From Colwellia maritima (GTDB lineage Bacteria; Pseudomonadota; Gammaproteobacteria; Enterobacterales; Alteromonadaceae): a DNA stretch of 64,000 nt. Location of the stretch: contig NZ_JAKKSL010000002.1 in assembly GCF_022669015.1 (NCBI RefSeq), forward strand, positions 186,001-250,000, given 5' to 3'. The stretch's first letter is position 1. Every line of letters starts with the position of its first letter. Below the pieces are notes generated by a model, which saw nothing but the letters and a program-made list of their open reading frames with translations, made no database searches and was not told the DNA's origin. Position numbers and translations under genes: made by a program. Below are positions 58,901 to 64,000 of the stretch, piece after piece.

Positions 58901-61900
58901 GCTTGTTAGTGATGTTGATCAGCTATTAAGTAATGATACTGACATCGACTTGGATACATTAACTGTTTATACAACACCCGTAACCAATGTCGCACACGGT
59001 GGTTTAACACTAAATGCGGATGGCTCTTTTACTTATATCCCTAATGCTGATTTTAACGGCACGGACAGTTTTATTTATAAAATTAGTGATGGTAATGGTG
59101 GTACTAGCCAAGCCAGTGTCGATTTGACTATAACGGCTATTAATGATGCGCCTACAGCAGTGAACCAGGTGTTTAGTATTGATGAAGATAAAACTAATAA
59201 TGATGTTGTTGGTACGGTAATCGCGACAGATAAAGAACTAGATAACCTTTCATTCGCACTTACCGGAGGCGATACGGGGTTATTTAATATTGGTTCAACA
59301 ACAGGGGTTATCACTGTTAATGGATTAAGCCCGCTAGATTATGAAACCAGTATTCAACATAATTTAACGGTGACTATTGCTGATGATGGAGTTCCGCTAA
59401 ATGAATCAACTGAAATTGAAGTTACTATCAACTTAATCGATACAACTGAACCTGTAACATTAAATGAAACGGTAGGTTTTGGTCGTCCGACCATTGGTTT
59501 TGTTGAATTAACAGGGATTAAAACCCAAGCAAAATTAACGGATTCTGTCCGTGTAGGTAGTCAAATTTATTTTGTTGGTAATATAGATAATGTCGACAAA
59601 GATATTTATATCATTGCTTATGATCAAGATGGCAAGTTAGATAGCGGATTTGGTAGTAGTGGCATTCAAACCTTTGATTTTGGTCATGATGAATATGCTA
59701 CCAAGCATTGTTGAAACAGGTGGCAAATTTTATGTTGCCTTTAACAGTAACGACGGTACTTATACTGAAGTGTGTTTTTTAAAAATTGATAACGATGCTG
59801 ATTTAGTCACTGATTTTGGTTTAAACGGTGTTCGGTGTACTACTGAAAAATCTTCTTTATCTGTAAACGACACAGCGTATAACGGAAAAGATATCTTTGC
59901 AGTTGGCAAGGTAGAGGCGGGTGATAACAACCTTTTAGTTATCCAAATAGATAAAGACGGAGATTTTATTGACCATACGCCTGGTGATCTTGCCGATTCT
60001 CCACATATTATGCAGGATATTAGCGGCATTAATCTTAATGACGAAGGTATGGCGGTTTATAACCCAAACAATAACGAGATACTCGTTGTCGGCAATGTTG
60101 AAACTTCTGATGGTGACAAAGATGTCTTTGCCTGGTTACTTGATGAAGATGGTATAGCAATGTCAACCTTTAACGGTGGTAATGCCCGTTTTTATGATGT
60201 GAATAGTACTGATGATACGGTGAATGCTGCTGTTAGTAAAAAAGAAAGTGACTTTACGGCACACCTTGTAGGTGCAACTGTTTTAGCAAATGGTAAAAAA
60301 GAAGCGCTTATTATTGCGCTAGATAAAACAAGTGACTTAGAAACAAATTTTGGTGGCTCAGGTATTGTAACTTACGATGCTGACGGTGATTTAGGCGCGG
60401 GTACCGGCTCTAGTGAATTTACCGACATTGTCTTTGAGGGCTCAAAACTCTATGTCAGTGGTACTTTATTTGATTCTCAAACAAAGCAATTTGCAACGCA
60501 TATTAAAATGTCTGATGGCACCATTGATGATGAAGATCTACCTGCAAGTGGCTATAAAAAAATTAGCTATGGTGGCGATAGTGCTTTCGCACAATCTATT
60601 AGCCTGGATGGCCATAAAACAATGTGGTTATCTGGCTATGTGGAAGCGGGTGGCGAAACCGACATGATCATTAGTGCCGTTGATGATGAAGGGGATTTGT
60701 GTAATAACGACTGCGAAAATGACTTTGCTGATGGTAAAGAGACATTTTCTCATTCGGCACTGCTTCAAACGATAGTGTAGCGGGCATGATTCAAATCCAA
60801 AATGGCACGCAACAAGGTAAGTTCTTAATTGCGTCTGTCGCTGATGATGGCACTAATGATCATATTATACTTAGCCGAGTGACCAATACGGGAGCATTAG
60901 ATACTAGCTTTAGTGGTGATGGTCATAAACAGCTAAAAATAGGCACTAATGCAACAGTTAAAGGGCTGTTTGAATTAGCTAATGGCAAGTTTATTGTTTA
61001 TGGTAATGTCACCGAATCAACTGTGGTTAACGGATTTATTGCCCGTATTGATCAAAATGGCGTGCTCGATAACAGTTTTGCTGATAATGGAATTTATACT
61101 ACTGCGGCAATCAGCGCGACCAGTATTCAATTTAGTCAGGCAATTAATGATAATTCGGGTAAGTTTATTGCCGTTGGCAATTTAGAAAGTGGTAGTACGC
61201 GATCTTTTATTCTACGTTTAACGAGTACAGGTGTACTTGATACCGGCTTTAATAGCCAAGGATATATTATTGGAAACTCTACAGACGATTTTGCTAGCGT
61301 TATAGTTGATGCGAGTAATAACCTCTATGCAGCAGGAAGCCGTACTAGTCTATTTAAAGATATGTTAGTCATTAAATACTTAAATAATGGTTCAATTGAT
61401 ACCTCATTTAATGGTTCTGGTGTTTTAACGGTTGATGTTAATATTTTGACAAATGATAGCGTTAAAAAAATTACTTTTGATAATAGCAACAACTTATATT
61501 TAATTGGGAACGCCGCAGCGTTATTATCTGCGAAAGTAGCGGTCGTCAAAATATCAACAACGGGAACATTAGACACAAGTTTTTCAGGTAATGGCGTTGC
61601 TAGTTTTATTATGGCACCACTTTCAGGTAAAGCAGGCGTTTATGATGCGGTAATCGATAATAATAACAATATTGTCGTTGTGGGGTTCGGCCGAGTTTTA
61701 GGTGAGGATGCTGAAATGATTGGGCGAATAAAAGCTAATGGCTCCCTTGATACTAGCTTTAATGGCCAGGGCTATTTTGAAGCAAACGTTTGTACAAATG
61801 CAGCGCAATTAACCTCAGTGCTTTTGTTGAGCAATAACTCTTTGGTCGTTGCGGGTCAGTGTTATATTGATGCAACCTTCAGAAATGATATTGAATTTAG

Positions 61901-61919
61901 CCAATATCAACTGAATTAA
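55969..61919 (+). CDS. Giant repeat lipoprotein: tandem-95, cadherin-like and delta-60 repeats (three frameshifts)
   Basis: The unit is read in four frames (55969-56538, 56484-59714, 59650-60780, 60786-61919). Breaks near 56492 and 60754 each lack a base; that near 59703 has an extra A. The repaired protein of about 1,983 residues has lipobox LTAC, an N-terminal Ig-like part, eight tandem-95 (VCBS-like) repeats, one cadherin-like domain (TGVITVNGLSPLDYET) and about eleven delta-60 repeats with the core GxLDxSFxGxG. It is probably a surface adhesin or matrix protein with a propeller-like end. It lies between the FecR gene and the MBL gene on one strand. Confidence 0.8.
56802..59160 (+). repeat. 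Eight tandem-95/VCBS-like repeats
   Basis: Each unit of 90-100 residues contains a NDxYxxxED opening, LANDSDxD in the middle and DGSFTYxPxxxFNGxDSFTY near the end. Units 6-8 are the most alike (NTTPIxNVSNGSL; FNGTDSFTYQISDG), suggesting recent duplication. Confidence 0.85.
59500..61919 (+). repeat. About eleven delta-60 repeats
   Basis: Degenerate first copies are followed by regular ones after 60840: TGALDTSFSGDG, NGVLDNSFADNG, TGVLDTGFNSQG, NGSIDTSFNGSG, TGTLDTSFSGNG, NGSLDTSFNGQG. They are spaced by about 55-60 residues, as in the delta-60 repeat family, thought to form a propeller. Confidence 0.85.
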
Positions 61920-61945
61920 CATTTTCTATAGTAATAAGTGATTAT

Positions 61946-62790
61946 ATGAAAATTGAATTTTATGGTGTTCGTGGCTCACCAACACCAGGTAAAGATACCG
62001 TAATATTTGGGGGTAATACATCTTGTGTGTATGTTTGCCTAAATGATGGTAATGATGTGATTCTCGATGCCGGTACAGGTATTATTGGATTAGGGAGTAG
62101 ATTATTTGAAAAGGAAAATTCGATTACTATCTTGCTAACACATAATCATTGGGATCATATTCAAGGATTTCCATTCTTCAAACCCATCTATCAGCCAAGT
62201 AGAAAAATATCAATAATAACAGGAGCTGTTGATTTTGAAGATAAGGATATGATATTAAAACAAATGTCTGGTTCTAGTCATCCTGTTAAATTTGATCAGT
62301 TACCTGCTGATATTGGTATTGATACGAAAATCACGCTAAATAAAAGGTTCAATATTCCAGGTTTTACGGTTGAAACACAAGCGTTAAATCATCCTGACGG
62401 AGGCACCGCTTATTGTCTATATGCTGACGGTAAAAAATTGGCTTATGTAACTGATAATGAACTGAACACACCAACTACACCTACGACAAGCCGGCAACAA
62501 TGGCTTGATTTTATTGCCGATGCTGATGTGCTTATTCATGACGCACAATATACCGAAGATGATTTACCCTTAAAGTTAGGGTGGGGACATAGTATTTTTG
62601 AAGAGGTAGGCAGGCTTGCTCGTGAAGCAAATGTCAAAACGCTTTTCATTATTAGCCATGACCCCGAAAGAAAAGACGACGAATTATTACGCGAAGAAAA
62701 AAATTACAAGCTAAGTACCGAGATGAATTACGTATATATTGCGCAAGGGAAGGTACGCTGTTTGATTTGGACAATTCAAGTTATACATGA
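61946..62790 (+). CDS. MBL-fold metallohydrolase (one frameshift near the end)
   Basis: A beta-lactamase-fold hydrolase of about 281 residues. The metal site motif H66-N-H68-W-D70-H71 is intact, as are VRGSPTPG, DAGTG and ISHDPER with the later histidine, and LIHDAQYTEDD with the bridging Asp. The family resembles cyclic-nucleotide phosphodiesterases and RNase Z-like enzymes. As given the frame ends at 62794, but a shift near 62748 yields EGTLFDLDNSSYT with a TGA at 62788-62790, overlapping the next ATG (ATGA). Beside a CHASE2 receptor, a role in cyclic-nucleotide turnover is plausible but unproven. Confidence 0.82.
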
Positions 62791-64000
62791 TTAATCATTT
62801 ACGCTCAAAAGACTTTTTTGTTGGTTTAATCATCACGCTACTCGTGATTAGTTTGAATTTTATTAAAGTAGACAATATTCAAAAAGTATTACAACGTATT
62901 GAAGGGATATTATACGACGCACGGCTAATAATTACCTTACCGGATGAAAAACGTCAATTTGATGAACAAGTGGTTATTATTGATATTGATGAAAAAAGCA
63001 TGAGAGAGCAGGGACGATATCCTTGGAGCCGGAGTAAAGTTAGCGAGCTAGTTGAAAAATTAATGGCGGCAGGAGTTGTCGTTGTTGCCTTCGATATCTT
63101 TTTTTCTGAGCCAGAGAAAAATCCCATTGATGTCATTATTGACAAAAATAAAGAGCTTGATGAACAGTCGCGTCAAACACTTGCGGTTTATGCAGATTCT
63201 GTCAATTTTGATAAAGAATTTTCTAACACACTTAGCCAATCAGAAGTCGTACTTGGTTTTCTGTTTGATAATAGTGCACAAACGTCTGGAGAATTACCTA
63301 AAAGTGTTATTGAGTGGAATCTAACTCCGCAAACGTCAGAAATAGGTACATTTAAACAGGTTTTAGGAAATATCGCAGTATTACAGTCTTCTGCCACGGG
63401 TGCCGGATTTATTAACTCGGTTCCTGAAAGTGATGGCTTTATTAGAAAAGCCTCATTGGTATTAAATTACCAAGGACAATTATATCCATCATTAGCCTTA
63501 GAGGCAGCCAGAGTGTATACGCCGGCAGATACTATTAAAGCTGAAACAATTAGTAGTGGTAATGCTAGTTGGTTACAAGGTCTTAGTTTCGGGAAGCATT
63601 TCATACCGACGAATGAAAAGGGGCAAATTTTTATACCTTACAAAGGGGTAAAACATAGCTTTCCTTATATTTCTGCGACCGATGTATTAAATAATCGAGT
63701 CGCGAGTGAAGTACTTGACGGAAGTATTGCTTTTGTTGGTACTTCTGCCGTGGGTTTGTCTGATTTAAGAACTACTTCTGTAGGTGTGCAATACCCAGGG
63801 GTAGAAGTGCATGCCAATGTATTCGAAGGGCTTATTCATCCTGAAATACTCCCGATAGAATTAGATATTACCCTAGCGATAGTGTTTACTTTATTACTAT
63901 TTACAGGGGTTTTACTGTCCTTATTCATGACAAAGCAAGGACCGATTAAAATTTTAATGATTTGTCTTGTGAGTTTATTTATTCACATCGGTTTGAATTG
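62787..64000 (+). CDS. CHASE2-domain receptor, N-terminal part (probable adenylate/guanylate cyclase)
   Basis: An open frame of 404 codons runs to the window edge without a stop. After a short N-terminal hydrophobic segment (about residues 11-28) comes a CHASE2 extracytoplasmic sensor domain: VVIIDIDEKSMREQGRYPWSR, then VVVAFDIFFSEPE, GFINSVPESDGFIRKASLV, then GSIAFVGTSAVGLSDLRTTS and YPGVEVHANVFEGL. At the end two membrane helices begin. CHASE2 proteins usually carry a class III nucleotide cyclase after three helices; this cannot be seen here. The ATG overlaps the repaired stop of the MBL gene, so the two are translationally coupled. Confidence 0.85.
   Translation, partial: MINHLRSKDFFVGLIITLLVISLNFIKVDNIQKVLQRIEGILYDARLIITLPDEKRQFDEQVVIIDIDEKSMREQGRYPWSRSKVSELVEKLMAAGVVVVAFDIFFSEPEKNPIDVIIDKNKELDEQSRQTLAVYADSVNFDKEFSNTLSQSEVVLGFLFDNSAQTSGELPKSVIEWNLTPQTSEIGTFKQVLGNIAVLQSSATGAGFINSVPESDGFIRKASLVLNYQGQLYPSLALEAARVYTPADTIKAETISSGNASWLQGLSFGKHFIPTNEKGQIFIPYKGVKHSFPYISATDVLNNRVASEVLDGSIAFVGTSAVGLSDLRTTSVGVQYPGVEVHANVFEGLIHPEILPIELDITLAIVFTLLLFTGVLLSLFMTKQGPIKILMICLVSLFIHIGLN

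Noticed and set aside
57700-59110. Repeated nucleotide blocks that could suggest a CRISPR array or DNA repeats
   Set aside because: The repeats are in frame, about 290 bases apart, diverged, and encode tandem-95 protein domains.

Overview
The window is chromosomal DNA from an AT-rich marine gammaproteobacterium, most likely an Alteromonadales member close to Colwellia or Thalassotalea. This rests on gene content (cydABX-cydDC, MiaE, OsmC-YcaO fusion, ACR3/ArsJ operon, DUF432-MscS, a CsrB-type sRNA under a GacA-type site) and base composition, not on a database search. No rRNA, tRNA, CRISPR array or integrase gene was recognised.

Layout. 1-5.4 kb: end of the cytochrome bd operon (cydA 3' end, cydB, small cydX, cydD, cydC). 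5.4-10.1 kb: secreted or lipoprotein hydrolases and a LysR remnant. 10.5-13 kb: FHA/winged-helix regulator, a small unknown gene, and a clear unlisted RNA gene, a CsrB-family sponge RNA with 22 GGA motifs, a terminator and an upstream GacA/UvrY box. 13.2-19.7 kb: OsmC-YcaO fusion, DUF4442 protein, cation/proton antiporter, DUF432 + MscS pair. 20-24.3 kb: OprC-like copper TonB receptor, DUF4124-like protein, cytochrome b561-type protein, cytochrome c'. 24.4-32.6 kb: gamma carbonic anhydrase, sensor kinase, then an arsenic operon (ArsC-ArsR fusion, ACR3, CSCS permease, small thioredoxin, GAPDH, ArsJ). 32.8-38.7 kb: NhaC antiporter, then a minus-strand unit of acetyl-CoA hydrolase-GNAT, HDAC-like deacetylase and serine/threonine dehydratase, with an exact FNR-type box upstream. 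39-44.1 kb: sulfotransferase, MiaE, acetyltransferase, DUF1707/LiaF-like protein, esterase, thioesterase, YajD. 44.6-46.2 kb: two genes that look like integron cassettes (stop codons inside attC boxes). 46.3-52.9 kb: PspB-like protein, MFS transporter, RNase HI, RbgA GTPase, HIT protein, LysR regulator. 53.4-64 kb: a five-gene unit: Slam-like TPR/beta-barrel protein, FecR protein with a TbpB-like C-terminal region, a giant repeat lipoprotein, an MBL-fold hydrolase and a CHASE2 receptor that runs off the window.

A property of the whole window: I find about 19 single-frame breaks in 13 otherwise well-conserved genes. Most restore a family-typical protein if one or two bases are added or removed. 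They sit at A-runs or at places where the repaired sequence would contain CCGG/GCCGG. This looks more like systematic consensus error in the assembly than mass gene decay. Broken genes are therefore annotated as single units with the break positions given.

The strongest candidates for something not routinely annotated are the CsrB-type RNA, the integron-like cassette pair without integrase, and the Slam-like/FecR/giant-lipoprotein/MBL/CHASE2 locus at the right end.
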